DNA of 45,019 nucleotides from Chloroflexota bacterium. Its GTDB lineage: Bacteria; Chloroflexota; Limnocylindria; Limnocylindrales; CSP1-4. The position numbers were made by a program, and so were the translations under genes. The notes under the pieces are model-generated. The model was given only the letters and a program-made list of their open reading frames with translations, was not told where the DNA came from and did no database searches. Each line of letters opens with the position of its first letter. Within the stretch, counting starts at the first letter, position 1. The stretch lies in assembly GCA_016191395.1 (NCBI GenBank), contig JACPOS010000011.1, positions 1 to 45,019 on the forward strand, in the 5' to 3' direction. Positions 17,164 through 28,400 of this stretch are shown one piece after another.

Positions 17164-17193
17164 CTAGGCCAAGTCGAAGATTACTTGGACTAG
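17164..17193. promoter_or_regulatory. Inverted-repeat operator candidate for GntR
   Basis: CTAGGCCAAGT (17164-17174) and ACTTGGACTAG (17183-17193) are inverted copies with 10 of 11 positions matching and an 8-bp spacer. The dyad ends 6 bp before the GntR start codon and directly follows the -10-like TATAGT. That placement suits autorepression by the GntR dimer and could also affect the divergent small membrane gene. Confidence 0.65.
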
Positions 17194-17199
17194 CCGACT

Positions 17200-18219
17200 A
17201 TGTCAACTGGTGCCATGGACCCCGTACTGCCCCCATCTGCCGCGGAGCGCGGCCTCGACGTCGAGCGTGATTCGGACGTCCCCATCTCCACGCAGATCTA
17301 CTGGCAGCTCGCCTACCAGATCGAGTCCGGTCGGCTCCAGCCGGGCGAGCGGCTCGCCCCCGTCCGCGAGCTCGGCGCGGCCCTGCGCGTCAACCCGAAC
17401 ACGATCCGCGCGGTCTATCGGCGCCTCGCCGACAACAGCTACGTCATGAGTCGCCACGGCGCCGGCACGGTCGTGTCGGATCGGAACGCGCGACGCCGTC
17501 GTCCGGAGGCGCTCGGCGGCATCGTGTCCGAGCTGCTTCGCCGCGCGGCCCAGGCCGGATTCACGCCCGACGAGGTCGCCGCGGCTGCCTATGCCGCCGC
17601 CTCCGAGCGCAAGCGCCCCAGCCGCGAGGTGCGCGTCCTGTTCGCGGAGTGCACGACCGCCGATGCGGGCTACGACGCCGAGCGCCTGAACCGCGAGTTC
17701 GCCGGCCTGATCGAGGCCGAGGGCACGCTCCTCGACGAGATCCCCGACCGGCTGGAGCGATTCCACTACGACGTGATCGCGACGACGACCTTTCACGCAG
17801 ATGAGGCCCAGGCCTTCGCCGGGGGCAGGGTTCCGGTCGTCGCGATGCTCGTCGGGCCTGGCTACGTGGAGCTGGTCCACGAGATCGCTGCCCTCGAGGA
17901 GGGCAAGCGGGTCGGCGTTGTCTGTGCATCCGATCGAGGCGCGGAGAACATCCGTGAGACCCTCTCGATTGCCGGCAACAGCGGCGTCGAGCTGCTGTCG
18001 GCGACGGTCGGCGACAAGGAGCGGCTCGCGCTCATCGACCGAACGGCGGACCTGATCCTGATGTCGCGCGAGGCCATCGCGGAGGGCCTGGACAAGCAGG
18101 TCCATCGTCCGGAGCGTGTCCGGCACTGGTCGTACGAGTTCGACCCCGCCGGGCTCGAGATCCTCCGCCGCGCGATCGAGCACGTCGTGGCCGCCCGCCC
18201 CGAACCCGTCCGGGTCTGA
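17200..18219 (+). CDS. GntR-family transcriptional regulator with C-terminal sensor-like domain
   Basis: A 339-residue protein. Residues 25-95 form a GntR winged helix: PISTQIYWQLAYQIESGRLQ, then the recognition part NPNTIRAVYRRLADNSYV and the wing SRHGAGTVV. The DNA-binding part is YtrA-like. About 215 further residues follow, with alternating strands and helices (VRVLFAECTT, VPVVAMLVGP, KRVGVVCASDRG) like the type 1 periplasmic-binding fold. A small-molecule effector, perhaps a sugar, is therefore likely. The start at ATG 17200 sits right behind an inverted repeat. The GH13 gene begins 13 bp after its stop, so they form an operon, and control of glucan metabolism is a reasonable inference. 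Confidence 0.88.
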   Translation: MSTGAMDPVLPPSAAERGLDVERDSDVPISTQIYWQLAYQIESGRLQPGERLAPVRELGAALRVNPNTIRAVYRRLADNSYVMSRHGAGTVVSDRNARRRRPEALGGIVSELLRRAAQAGFTPDEVAAAAYAAASERKRPSREVRVLFAECTTADAGYDAERLNREFAGLIEAEGTLLDEIPDRLERFHYDVIATTTFHADEAQAFAGGRVPVVAMLVGPGYVELVHEIAALEEGKRVGVVCASDRGAENIRETLSIAGNSGVELLSATVGDKERLALIDRTADLILMSREAIAEGLDKQVHRPERVRHWSYEFDPAGLEILRRAIEHVVAARPEPVRV

Positions 18220-18232
18220 CATCCTTCGCCCG

Positions 18233-20986
18233 ATGCGGGCGATCCCCCTGGCGCGCGCGGCGCGACGACGGCACGGCCTGGAACCCATCGTTGGACGGGA
18301 CGGGACCCTCGATGCTGCCGACGCTGGCGCCGCACGACGGATCGCGGCTCGCCTGACCGTCGCCCGCGGCAAGGCCGGCCAGGCGGCCGTCAGTGCCGGC
18401 GAGGTCGCAGCGCTCGCCGCCATGGACGCGGTCCTCCACCGACTGATCGACACGGAGCGTGCCGCCGGTCGCGCGGACCTTGGCGCCGCGGTCATCGCGG
18501 TCGACTCGGCGCTCGGGGACGAGGCCCTCGCGGAGGTCGGGAAGGCGTGGCGGGCGCAGTTCCAGGACGGCGGCAGCCGGGCGACGGCGACCGCGGCGGT
18601 GATCGCCCGGCCCGGTCCCGAGCTCATTGCCGAGGTGCTGGTCCTCGCGGCGCTGAACGAGGATCCGGCCGCGACGGACGTCCGCGAGCTCGTGGACGAC
18701 CAGCCACTGCGCGACCAGACGCCGTACGAGGCCGTCGTGAGCGCGACCGAGCGCGAGCTCGGCGGCCGGGGCGAGCCGGAACCCGCCGCATCCCGCGGCC
18801 GCGCGCGATCGACCACGAGGTCGCCGCGGGCACCCAGGGCGGCCGCGGACGGCGGTGCCGCGCAGCCGGACCTGCCCCTGCCGGCACGGCTTCGCGAGCC
18901 CATGCGCCGCGCTCCGGGCTCCCTCGCCGCACAGCTGCGCTGGGTCCGCGAGCACTGGTCCGCGCTCGTCGAGGGCGACCCGGCCCTCGCCCGCAGGATC
19001 GACCTCGCGCTCGACGTGCTCGCGGAGGAAGCGCGGGCGTTGGAGCTGCGCGGCGCGGGCGCGCATTTCGGTGGCCCCGTCGCGGTCGAGGTGCCGGACT
19101 ACCGCGGGCTCGAATCGGACGCGGTGTCGTTCTCAGCCGACACCGAATGGATGCCCAGGGTCGTGCTCATGGCCAAGTCCGTGTACGTCTGGCTCGAGCA
19201 GCTGGCGAAGACCCACGGCAGGCCCGTGGCGACCCTCGCCGACGTGCCGGACGAGGCCCTCGACCGCCTCGCCGCCATCGGCGTCACGGGGCTGTGGCTG
19301 ATCGGCCTCTGGCAGCGCAGCCGCGCGTCGGCGGAGATCAAGCGGCGGCGCGGCGACCACGATGCCGTCGCCTCCGCGTACGCGATCGACGACTATCAGA
19401 TCGCCGACGACCTGGGCGGCGAGCCCGCCTTCGAGCAGCTGCGCGGACGCGCCTGGGTGCGCGGCATCCGCCTCGCGGCGGACATGGTGCCGAACCACAT
19501 GGGCATCGACTCGCGCTGGGTCGTGGAGCATCCGGATCGCTTCCTGTCCGTCCAGGAGCCGCCGTTCCCCGCCTACACGTTCGCGGGCCCGGACCTCTCC
19601 GGCGACGAGCGGGCGGAGATCACGCTCGAGGACCACTACTGGGACAACAGCGACGCGGCCGTCGTCTTCCGCCGCCGCGACCACGCGAGCGGCGAGCAGC
19701 GGTTCATCTACCACGGCAACGACGGGACGTCGTTCCCGTGGAACGACACGGCGCAGCTGGACTACCTCAACCCGGACGTCCGCGAGGCCGTGATCCGGAC
19801 GATCCTGGACGTTGCGCGCCGCTCCCCGATCATCCGCTTCGACGCGGCGATGGTGCTGACGCGCAAGCACGTGCGCCGGCTCTGGTACCCGGAGCCCGGC
19901 AGCGGCGGGGCGATCCCATCGCGTGCGGAGCATGCGCTCCCGACCGCGGAGTTCAACCGGCGGATGCCCGCGGAGTTCTGGCGCGAGGTGGTGGACCGAG
20001 TCGCCGCGGAGACGCCGGGGACGCTCCTCCTCGCGGAAGCGTTTTGGCTGCTCGAGGGGTACTTCGTGCGAACCCTCGGCATGCACCGCGTCTACAACTC
20101 CGCGTTCATGCACATGCTCCGCGACGAGGACAACGCGGGCTATCGCAAGGTGATGCGGGACACGCTGGAGTTCGACCCGGGCGTGCTCGGGCGGTTCGTC
20201 AACTTCCTGACCAACCCGGACGAGAAGCCCGCGGCGGACCAGCTGGGAACCGGCGACAAGGCGTTCTCCGCCGCGACGCTGCTCGCGACGCTGCCGGGCC
20301 TGCCGATGCTGGGCCACGGCCAGGTGGAGGGCTGGCGCGAGCGGTACGGCCACGAGTTCCGACGGGCCCGCTGGGACGAGCCGGTGGACCAGGCACATGC
20401 GGACCACTTCGAGCGGACCATCGTGCCGCTCCTCCGGCGCCGCGCCGCGTTCTCCGGCACCGACCGGTTCCACCTGTACGACGCGCTCGACGATGGCGGG
20501 GGCGTGGTCGAGGACGTCTACGCCTTCTCGAACGGGACCGGCGCCGATCGCACCCTCGTGCTGGTCCATCACCGGCACGCCGAGACGACCGTGCGCATCG
20601 ACCACGCCATGGCCGCCGCGCCGCCCGGTGGTGGCCCGGGCCGCACGAGCATCCGTCTCGCCGCCGCGCTCGAGCTTCATGGGCCGGGCGCGCCCGCCGA
20701 CGATGTCGTCCTTCGGCTGTTCGACCCGCGCTCGGGCTGGGAGGTGCGACGCACCGCCGGCGAGCTCCGGCGCGAGGGTCTCCGCGTCACCCTTGGGCCC
20801 TACGAGGCGCGCGTCCTGTCGGTGGAGCTCGATGCGCCGGCTCCCCCGCCGCCGAACGTGGAGGTCGCGCCGATCGTCGTCGCGCCCGGCACCACGAGGC
20901 GTCGCAAGGCGCCGGCGCCGAAGCCAACGCCCCCGCCGAAGCGGCGACCAGCCACCAAACCAAGGCGGCGACCGGTCGCCGGCTAG
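18233..20986 (+). CDS. GH13-family alpha-amylase-like glycosidase or transglycosidase
   Basis: A 917-residue protein. About 300 N-terminal residues are helical with Ala-rich linkers. A GH13 barrel follows: region I DMVPNHMG, region II IIRFDAAM with nucleophile D537, region III LLLAEAFW with acid/base E602, and a region IV-like NFLTNPDE with D663. All three catalytic acids seem present. A beta domain and a Pro/Lys/Arg-rich tail end the protein. It is much longer than simple amylases. The N-terminal extension and position suggest maltosyltransferase or glucan-modifying activity, but the exact reaction is not readable. Start ATG 18233 follows the GntR stop by 13 bp. Its stop overlaps the convergent stop of the receiver-cyclase gene through a shared CTAG. 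Confidence 0.85.
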   Translation: MRAIPLARAARRRHGLEPIVGRDGTLDAADAGAARRIAARLTVARGKAGQAAVSAGEVAALAAMDAVLHRLIDTERAAGRADLGAAVIAVDSALGDEALAEVGKAWRAQFQDGGSRATATAAVIARPGPELIAEVLVLAALNEDPAATDVRELVDDQPLRDQTPYEAVVSATERELGGRGEPEPAASRGRARSTTRSPRAPRAAADGGAAQPDLPLPARLREPMRRAPGSLAAQLRWVREHWSALVEGDPALARRIDLALDVLAEEARALELRGAGAHFGGPVAVEVPDYRGLESDAVSFSADTEWMPRVVLMAKSVYVWLEQLAKTHGRPVATLADVPDEALDRLAAIGVTGLWLIGLWQRSRASAEIKRRRGDHDAVASAYAIDDYQIADDLGGEPAFEQLRGRAWVRGIRLAADMVPNHMGIDSRWVVEHPDRFLSVQEPPFPAYTFAGPDLSGDERAEITLEDHYWDNSDAAVVFRRRDHASGEQRFIYHGNDGTSFPWNDTAQLDYLNPDVREAVIRTILDVARRSPIIRFDAAMVLTRKHVRRLWYPEPGSGGAIPSRAEHALPTAEFNRRMPAEFWREVVDRVAAETPGTLLLAEAFWLLEGYFVRTLGMHRVYNSAFMHMLRDEDNAGYRKVMRDTLEFDPGVLGRFVNFLTNPDEKPAADQLGTGDKAFSAATLLATLPGLPMLGHGQVEGWRERYGHEFRRARWDEPVDQAHADHFERTIVPLLRRRAAFSGTDRFHLYDALDDGGGVVEDVYAFSNGTGADRTLVLVHHRHAETTVRIDHAMAAAPPGGGPGRTSIRLAAALELHGPGAPADDVVLRLFDPRSGWEVRRTAGELRREGLRVTLGPYEARVLSVELDAPAPPPPNVEVAPIVVAPGTTRRRKAPAPKPTPPPKRRPATKPRRRPVAG

Positions 20987-22083
20987 GCGCCGTTCCGCAT
21001 GCGGAGCACGTTCAGCGGTGCGATCGGGCGACTGAAGCCCTTGAGCTGGATCTCGCCGACCGGCTCCACGTCCACGATCCCCTCGACGTCCGCGTACGAG
21101 CGGGGGCTGAGCAGGATCTGGTTCGCTTGCGCGGCGGACGAGAGGCGCGCGGCGGTGATCACCGCGAAGCCGACCATCCCGTAGTCGTAGCGGCCCTCGA
21201 AGCCGATGCGTCCCAGCGTCGCGTAGCCCGTCGCGATGCCGATCCCGAAGCCCAGCGTGTGGCCACGCTTCGCCCATTCCGCGGACATCTCCGCGAAGCG
21301 GTCGCGCATCGCGATGGACATCCGCACCGATCGCTCGACGTGGTCCTCCTGCAGGACCGGGTCGTTGAAGAACACCATCATCCCGTCGCCCGCGAAGTGC
21401 TCCAGCGTGCCACCGTGCTCCATGATCAGCTCGCCCATCGCCTTGTGGTACTCGCGGAGGATGCCGAGCACCTCCTCGGGCTCGGCGGCCTCGCTGAACG
21501 AGGTGAAGCCGCGGAGGTCGGCGAACAGCGACGTCGCGATCCGGCGGTGACCCGCGAGGAGCTGCACGCCTTCCGGGCTGGAGACCAGCGCGGCGACCTG
21601 GGGCGAAAGGAACCGGCTGAGCTCGTCCTTCTGGTGCTCGATCGTGCGCAGCAGCTCCGCCTGGCGCTCGGCAGACTCGATCTCCAGGTCGTGCAGCCGC
21701 TTGCCCGCGAGCGAGGCGCGAATCCGTGCGCCCAGGATCATCGGGTCGAATGGCTTGGGCAGGTAGTCGGTCGCCCCCAGCTCGATGCAGCGAATCACGC
21801 TGCCCAGCTCCTCGATGCCGGTGATCATGATCACCGGCAGGTGGCGCAGCGCCTCGTCGTGCTTGATCGCGGCGAGCGTCTCGTAGCCGTCCATCACGGG
21901 CATCACGATGTCCAGCAGGACGACCGCGACGTCCGAGCCCTCCGCGCGCAACACCTCCAGCGCGGCCCGACCGTTCGCGGCCTCGCGCGCGTCGATGTCC
22001 AGGGTCTGGAGGAGGCGTGCGAGAAGCTTCCGGTTGACGGGGCTGTCGTCGACGATCAGCGCGACCGCGCGTGCGGGCGTCAC
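20983..22083 (-). CDS. Response regulator with class III nucleotide cyclase output
   Basis: A 366-residue protein. A receiver domain (1-125) has acidic D12/D13, phosphoacceptor D58 in VVLLDIVMP and K110 in YLPKPF. A helical linker (128-165) leads to a class III cyclase domain with metal-binding D189 (FADLRGF) and D233 (AGDGMMVFF). The usual GDxVNxAAR block reads GFAVITAAR at 305-313: the base-selecting Asp is F306 and the transition-state Asn is I309, while R313 remains. Activity may thus be weak, altered or lost. The GTG start (22083) overlaps the HPt stop by 4 bp. It is the likely terminal receiver of the phosphorelay encoded just upstream. Confidence 0.9.
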   Translation of the reverse strand: MTPARAVALIVDDSPVNRKLLARLLQTLDIDAREAANGRAALEVLRAEGSDVAVVLLDIVMPVMDGYETLAAIKHDEALRHLPVIMITGIEELGSVIRCIELGATDYLPKPFDPMILGARIRASLAGKRLHDLEIESAERQAELLRTIEHQKDELSRFLSPQVAALVSSPEGVQLLAGHRRIATSLFADLRGFTSFSEAAEPEEVLGILREYHKAMGELIMEHGGTLEHFAGDGMMVFFNDPVLQEDHVERSVRMSIAMRDRFAEMSAEWAKRGHTLGFGIGIATGYATLGRIGFEGRYDYGMVGFAVITAARLSSAAQANQILLSPRSYADVEGIVDVEPVGEIQLKGFSRPIAPLNVLRMRNGA

Positions 22084-22445
22084 CCGGTGAGCCCCGCCGC
22101 CGCGAGCGCCTCCAGGGTCTCCGTCCAGGTTGCCTGCGCGGCCGCAACGTCTCCGGCGAGCCCCTCCGTGCGACCGTCCCGGCCGGCTTCCTCCAGGCCG
22201 CGGCAGATCGCCGAGAGCCGCATCGCACCCATCGTCGCGCTGGCCGACTTCAGCGTGTGGGCCGGTCGGACCATCGCCGCGGGGTCTGCGGCGGCGGCTG
22301 CGGCGGTCATCGCGTCGAGGTAGCCGGCGGCCTCGCCGACATACGCCTCCACCAGCTCGCGGACAAAGTCCTCGTCGTCGCCGGTGGATTCGCGCAGCTC
22401 CGCGATCACCCCGTGATCGAGGATCGGTGCCTCGTCTGCGGTCAT
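22080..22445 (-). CDS. Histidine phosphotransfer (HPt) protein
   Basis: A 121-residue all-helical protein with the HPt signature [13 protein letters not shown], where H63 is the phospho-accepting histidine. HPt proteins shuttle phosphoryl groups from the receiver of a hybrid kinase to a separate response regulator. ATG 22445 overlaps the stop of the giant kinase gene by 4 bp, and the stop overlaps the GTG of the receiver-cyclase gene by 4 bp. Three successive overlaps imply one co-translated relay. The frame is open further upstream (to 22553), but that part overlaps the kinase and lacks HPt character. Confidence 0.92.
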   Translation of the reverse strand: MTADEAPILDHGVIAELRESTGDDEDFVRELVEAYVGEAAGYLDAMTAAAAAADPAAMVRPAHTLKSASATMGAMRLSAICRGLEEAGRDGRTEGLAGDVAAAQATWTETLEALAAAGLTG

Positions 22446-25400
22446 GCGCCCGCTCCCGCCGTGCCCGCGATCGGTGCTTTCGCCAGGGCCTCCGCGAGCT
22501 CCGGCGGCCGGATCGGCTTGCTGACGTAGTCGTTCATGCCCGCGGCGATGCACAGGTCGCGATCACCCGCCATCGCGTTGGCGGTCATCGCCACGATGTG
22601 GACGGGCCGGTCCGGCCAGCGCGCGCGGATCTGCCTGGTGGCACCGAGGCCGTCGAGCTCCGGCATCTGCACGTCCATGAGCACGACGTCGAACTCCTTT
22701 GCCTCCAGGGCGGCGATCGCCTCCAGCCCGTTCTCGGCGATGTCGGTGGTGTAGCCCATGTTGGCGAGCAGGCGGACGGCGAGCTTGCGGTTCACGGCGT
22801 TGTCCTCTGCCAGCAGGATGCGCAGCGGGTGGCGCTCGGCAAGCCCCGGATCCACCGCCGGCCGCTCGGGCGCGCGCTGGGCACTCTCGTCCCTTGCCCC
22901 TGCGAGCGACAGCACGTTGACCAGCGTGTCGTGCAGCGCCGAGGGCTTCACGGGCTTCGTGAGCACGGCATCGAGTGCCGGGTGGCCGCGCTCGCGCACG
23001 TTGATCGACGAGACCAGCACCAGCTTCGGCTGGAACGCCTGCTCCACGCCTCGGATCGCCTCCGCGAGCGCCAGCCCATCCATCTCGGGCATCAGCAGGT
23101 CCAGGAGCACGACGTCGAACCGCTCGCCGCCCTTGATCCACGCCAGTGCCTCAACCGGCGATGCGGTATCGCGGGTCCTGATGGACCAGCGCGTGAGCTG
23201 CGCGGCGAGGATCCGCCGGTTCGTCGCGTTGTCGTCCACGATGAGGGCGTTCCGCCCCGTGATCTCCACGAGGTCACGATCCCGGCGCTCGGGCACGGCG
23301 GACGCCTCGGCGGCATCGAGGTGCACGGTGAGGTGGAACGTCGCGCCCTCGCCCGGAACCCCGGAGCTCTCCGCGGTCAGGTTGCCGTCCATCGCCTCAG
23401 CGAGGCGCCGGCTGATGGCAAGGCCCAGCCCCGTGCCGCCGAACCGTCGGGAGATCGTCGAGTCCGCCTGGGTGAACGACTGGAAGAGCCGGCCGATCCG
23501 GTCCGCGGGGATGCCGATGCCGGTGTCGCGGACGTCGACGCCGATCTCCCACCGGGCCCCCCGGTCGCCCTTCCGGCCCGAAACGGCGATCGGGGTGCTG
23601 CGGACGGAGGCCACCACCTCGCCGGAGTCGGTGAACTTCACCGCGTTCGACAGCATGTTGAGCACGATCTGGCGGAGGCGGCCCTGGTCGCCCGCGACGG
23701 CGACCGGCAGGTCGCCCGCCACCTCGTAGGCGAGCTCGATGCCCTTTTTCGCCGCCGTCGGCGCGATGAGGTCCAGCGCGCCCTCCAGGCACGAGGACAG
23801 GACGAACGGTTCGTTCGCCAGGTCCACCTTGCCGGCCTCGATCTTCGAGAAGTCGAGGATGTCGTTGATGATCGTGAGGAGCGCGTCGCCCGACGTGCGG
23901 ATCGTGTCCGCGAAGTCGCGCTGCTCCTCGTCCAGCTTCGTCTCGAGCAGTAGCCCGCTCATGCCGATGATCGCGTTCATCGGGGTCCGGATCTCGTGGC
24001 TCATCGCCGCGAGGAAGGCGCTCTTCGCCTGGTTGGCGTCGTCTGCAGACGCGCGCGCGGAATCCGCGTCTGCAAAGAGGCGGGCGTTGTCGATGGCGAT
24101 CGTCGCCTGCTGCGACAGGCCCACGAGGAAGTCGAGGTCTGCCTGCGTGAAGGCCGGAGCCTCGCCTGCCCGCCAGACGGCCATCATGCCGGACAGGCCC
24201 TGGCGGCCCAGGAGCGGCGCCACCATCAACCGCTCCTCCGTGTCCTCGTCGTCAGCGCCCGGAATGCTCACGCTTCGCGGGTCGCGCAGGACATCGTTGA
24301 CGACCTCCGACCGTCGCGCGGCGGCGGCGGAGCCGATGATCCCCTCGCCGAGGATGATCTCGTCTGCCTGGAGCTCCGCGGCGTTCGCGCCGACCACGGC
24401 GATCGCGCGGAACTTCTGTCCGTCGGGCTCGGCGAGGAAGACGCCGCTCGTGCCGGCCTCGAGCAGGGCCTGCGCGCGCTCGGCGATCCGTCCGAGCAGG
24501 CCCTCGAGATCCAGCGTGGCCGAGATCTCCCGGCCGACCTCGGCGAGGGCGGCCATCTCACGGGCCCGGCGCTGCGCCTCGCGGTAGAGCTGGGCATTGC
24601 GGATCGCCGTGCCGACGTTCGAGGCGATGGTCGACAGGACCCGCGCGTCCGCGTCGCCGAACCGACCGGCCTCGTCGATGCTCTGGACGCTGACCGCGCC
24701 GATCGCGTCGTCGCCCACCATGATCGGTACGCCCAGGTACGACTTGACCGCCGTCCCGACGCCCTGCCGGTCCATCTCCTCGAACTGCTCCGCCTTGTTC
24801 AGGAGGAGCGGCTGCTTCGAGGCCAGGATCCTTGACGTCAAGCCCTGCCCAAGCTGCATGGGCGAACGAGGTGCCGGCTTGCCGCGCTCCGTCCGGAATG
24901 GGAAGTCGATCGTGTTCGTTGCCGGGTCCAGCAGCGCGACGTACACGATGTCAGCGCGGAACGTCGTCTCGAGCTGCTCGCCGGTGAGCTGGATGAGCCG
25001 GTCAAGGTCCAACTGGGAGGCGGCCGCCTGGCCGACCTCGTTGACGATGGCCAGCTCGCTGGCCCGCTGACGCGTCTCGCCGACCAGGCGGGCGTTCTCG
25101 AGCGCGACGCTCAGGCTCGCGGCGAGGGTGGTGAGCAACCGCACGTCACTGTCGCTGAACGCGTTCGCGCGGTCGATGTTCTTCAGCGAGATGTGGCCGC
25201 GAACCTCCGTGCCGACGACGAGCGGCGCATAGAGGACCGACTTCGCCGGCTCGCCGCTCAGGACCGGCTGCTTTTCGACGCGCTCCTGCTGCCACGCCTC
25301 GACATCGTTGATCAGCACCGGGCCACGCGTCTCGAGCACGAGTCGCTGCATTGGGCCGATCGGGCCCGACACGTCGTAGTACCGGACGCCCTTCTCGAGC

Positions 25401-28400
25401 AGATAGGGGTCATGCAGGGTGCCGGTCGCGATGTCGTACAGGCAGATGTTCACGACCTGTGCGTCGAAGATCTCGGCGATCTTGTCGCCCACGAGGTCAT
25501 ACATCGCCTGCATGTCCAGCTCGGCGGCGAGGCCCTGCTGGACGCTGTTGATGATCGCCAGCTCGGCGGCGCGCTCGTTGCTCTCGGCGAGGAGCCGCTT
25601 CGTCTCGTCGAACAGCCGGAAGTTCTCCAGCGCGACGCTGAGGCTGCCGGCGAGCGTGGCCAGGAGCCGCACGTCGCCGTCGCTGAAGGCATCCTCGCGC
25701 TCCAGGTTCTCGATGAGGACGATCCCCGTGACGCTGCCGCCGCTGATCATCGGCATGAACAGGGCGGACTTCGCCAGCTCCCCCGCCACGATCGCGGGCT
25801 GGCCTGCCTCCGCAGCCCGGGCCGACAGGTCGCGGTTGATGAGCACCGAGGCCTTCGTGTCGACGACCTGCTTGCGGAACCCGATCAGCGCCATCGGCTC
25901 GTCGGACAGTCGTATGCCGCGCTCCACCGTGTACTCGAAGTGCACGAGCCCCGTCGAGGCGTCGTAGCTCTCGATGTCGACGCCGTGAACATCGAAGATC
26001 GCCCCGATCTTCTCGCCGACGAGGTCGTACATCGCCTGCCGGTCCAGCCGCTCGGCTAGGCCCTGCTGGACGCCGTTGATGATCGCCAGCTCGGCGGCGC
26101 GTTCGGTGCTGTCCTTCAGGAGGCGCTTCGTCTCCTCGAACAGGCGGACGTTGTCGAGCGCGACGCTGAGGCTCGCGGCGAGCGTGGTCAGCAGCCGGAT
26201 GTCGCTGTCAGCGAACGCCTCGGAGTTGTCGATGTTCTGGAGCGAGATAACCCCGGTCCCGACACCGCCCGTCTTGAGCGGAACGAACAGCGCGCTCTTG
26301 GGTTGCTCGCCGACCAGGACGACCGGATTGCCGTATGCGGGGGCGATGACGTTCATGTCGCCGGCCAGGTTCAACGGCTCGCCGCTCTCGAGGACGTGCT
26401 TCCGGAAGCCCATGACCGCGAACGTGGCAGCGGGCAGCCGCCGGCCAAGCTCGATCGCGTAGACGACGTGCAACATGCCTGCGTCTCGGTCGACGATGGA
26501 GATATCGACCGTATCCGCCTTGAAGATCTCGAGGATCTTGTCGCCGACGAGGTCGTACATCGCCTGCATGTCGAGCCGCGCCGCAAGCCCTTCCTGGACG
26601 CTGGTGATGATCGCCAGCTCCGCGGCGCGCTCGTTCGTCTCCACGAGCAGGCGCTTCGTCTCGTCGAAGAGGCGGACGTTCTCCAGCGCGACGCTCAGGC
26701 TGCCGGCGAACGTGGTCAGCAGGCGAACGTCTCCATCGGTGAACGCGTCCTCGCGATCCAGGTTCTGGAGCGAGATCACGCCGGTCACCTCGCCGCCGCT
26801 CAGGAGCGGGACGAAGAGGGACGCCTTGGAGGCCTCGCCCTGGATGGCGGGGGCCTGGCCGGCCTCGATCGCGAGGCGCGACGCGTCGCGGTTGACGAGG
26901 AGCGGCTCCTTCGTCTCGAACACGATCCTTCGGAGACCGATGATGCCCATCGGCTCGTCCGGAAAGCGCACGCCGCGTTCGATCGTGTACGGGAAGTTCA
27001 GGACGGCCGCTTCACGGTCAAGGATGCCGATGTCCACGACCTGGGCGTCGAAGATCTCCTGGATCTTGTCGCCCACGAGGTCGTACATGGACTGCATGTC
27101 CAGCTCGCCGGCGAGGCCCTGCTGGACGCTGTTGATGATCGCCAGCTCAGCGGCGCGCTCGTTCGTCTCGGCCAGCAGGTTGTTCGTCTGCTCGAAGAGC
27201 CGGGCGTTCTCCAGGGCCACGCCCATGTTCGTGACGATCGTGGAGACCAGGCGCTCGTCGGCCTCGCTGAAGGCGTTCTCCGCAATCGCGGAGAATGCGA
27301 CCACGCCGATTGGCTCGTCACCGGACATGATCGGGATGCCGAGCCACGACGCCCCGACGGTCCCGACGACGTCCTCGGCAAACGTACCGATGACCGCGCC
27401 GTGGACCGCCTGCTCCTCGAATGTCCCCAGCCGGAGCGTCTTGCCGGTTCGCAGGACCTGGCTCGTCAAGCCCTTGCCGAACGGGATCGGATCGCCGTGG
27501 ACCCGCCGACCCTGGTCCAGCTCGAACGGGAAGGAGATCTGCTTCGCGACGCGGTCGAACATCGCGATGAAGATGTCCTTGGAATTGAGCATCGCCGCCA
27601 TGCGCTCGCCGATCAGGTCCACGATCGCCTGGAAGTCGAGCTGCTTGGCGAGCGCCTCGCCGACCTCGTTGATGACCGCCAGCTCGGCGCTGCGCTGCTC
27701 CGTCTCGGCGAGGAGCCGCTTCGTCTCGTCGAACAGCCGGGCATTCTCGAGGGCGACGCCCGTGCTCGACGCGAGCGTGCTCAGGAACCGCTGATCCGCC
27801 TCGGAATATGCGTAGCTCCTGGTGCTCTCGAGGGCGATGACGCCCAGGACGCGTTCGCCGGTCAGGATCGGCACGCCGAGCCAGGAACCGGCGGGGACGG
27901 CGTCCTCGATGACGTCGTGCGAAGCGAACTCCTCGGGGTTGTGCAGGAGGAGCGGCTGGCGCGTCCGGATGACCTCGGAGGTCAGGCCCGGCCCGAGCTG
28001 CATCGGTGGCGTGCTATCCGGCTTGCCTTCGGCGATGGCGAATGGCCAGGACACCTCGTTCGCCTCGGCGTCGTACGTCGCCACGAACATGTCGCGCGAC
28101 TCGAACGTCTCGCTGACCCGCGTGCCGACGAGCTCGATGATCGACTGGTAGTCGAGCTGCTTCGCGAGCGCCGACCCAATCTCGTTGACGAGCGCCAGCT
28201 CGGCGTTCCGCTGCCGGATCTCGCCTGCACCGCGGGTCCGCTCGAGCGCATCGGCGATGTGCTGGGCGACGAAGATCAGGAGGCGCTCGTCCTCCTCGTC
28301 GTAGGTGATGCCCTCGACGTAGCTCTGGACGGCGAGGACGCCGACGCTGCGGCCCTCGCTGACGAGCGGCACGCCGAGGTAGTCAACGGAGAGCTCGCCG

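Noticed and set aside
18547-22323. A 1,258-codon open frame on the plus strand
   Set aside because: It runs across the GH13 gene in another frame and antisense to the receiver-cyclase and HPt genes. Its translation is Arg/Ala/Gly-rich without domains. Long spurious frames are expected in GC-rich DNA.
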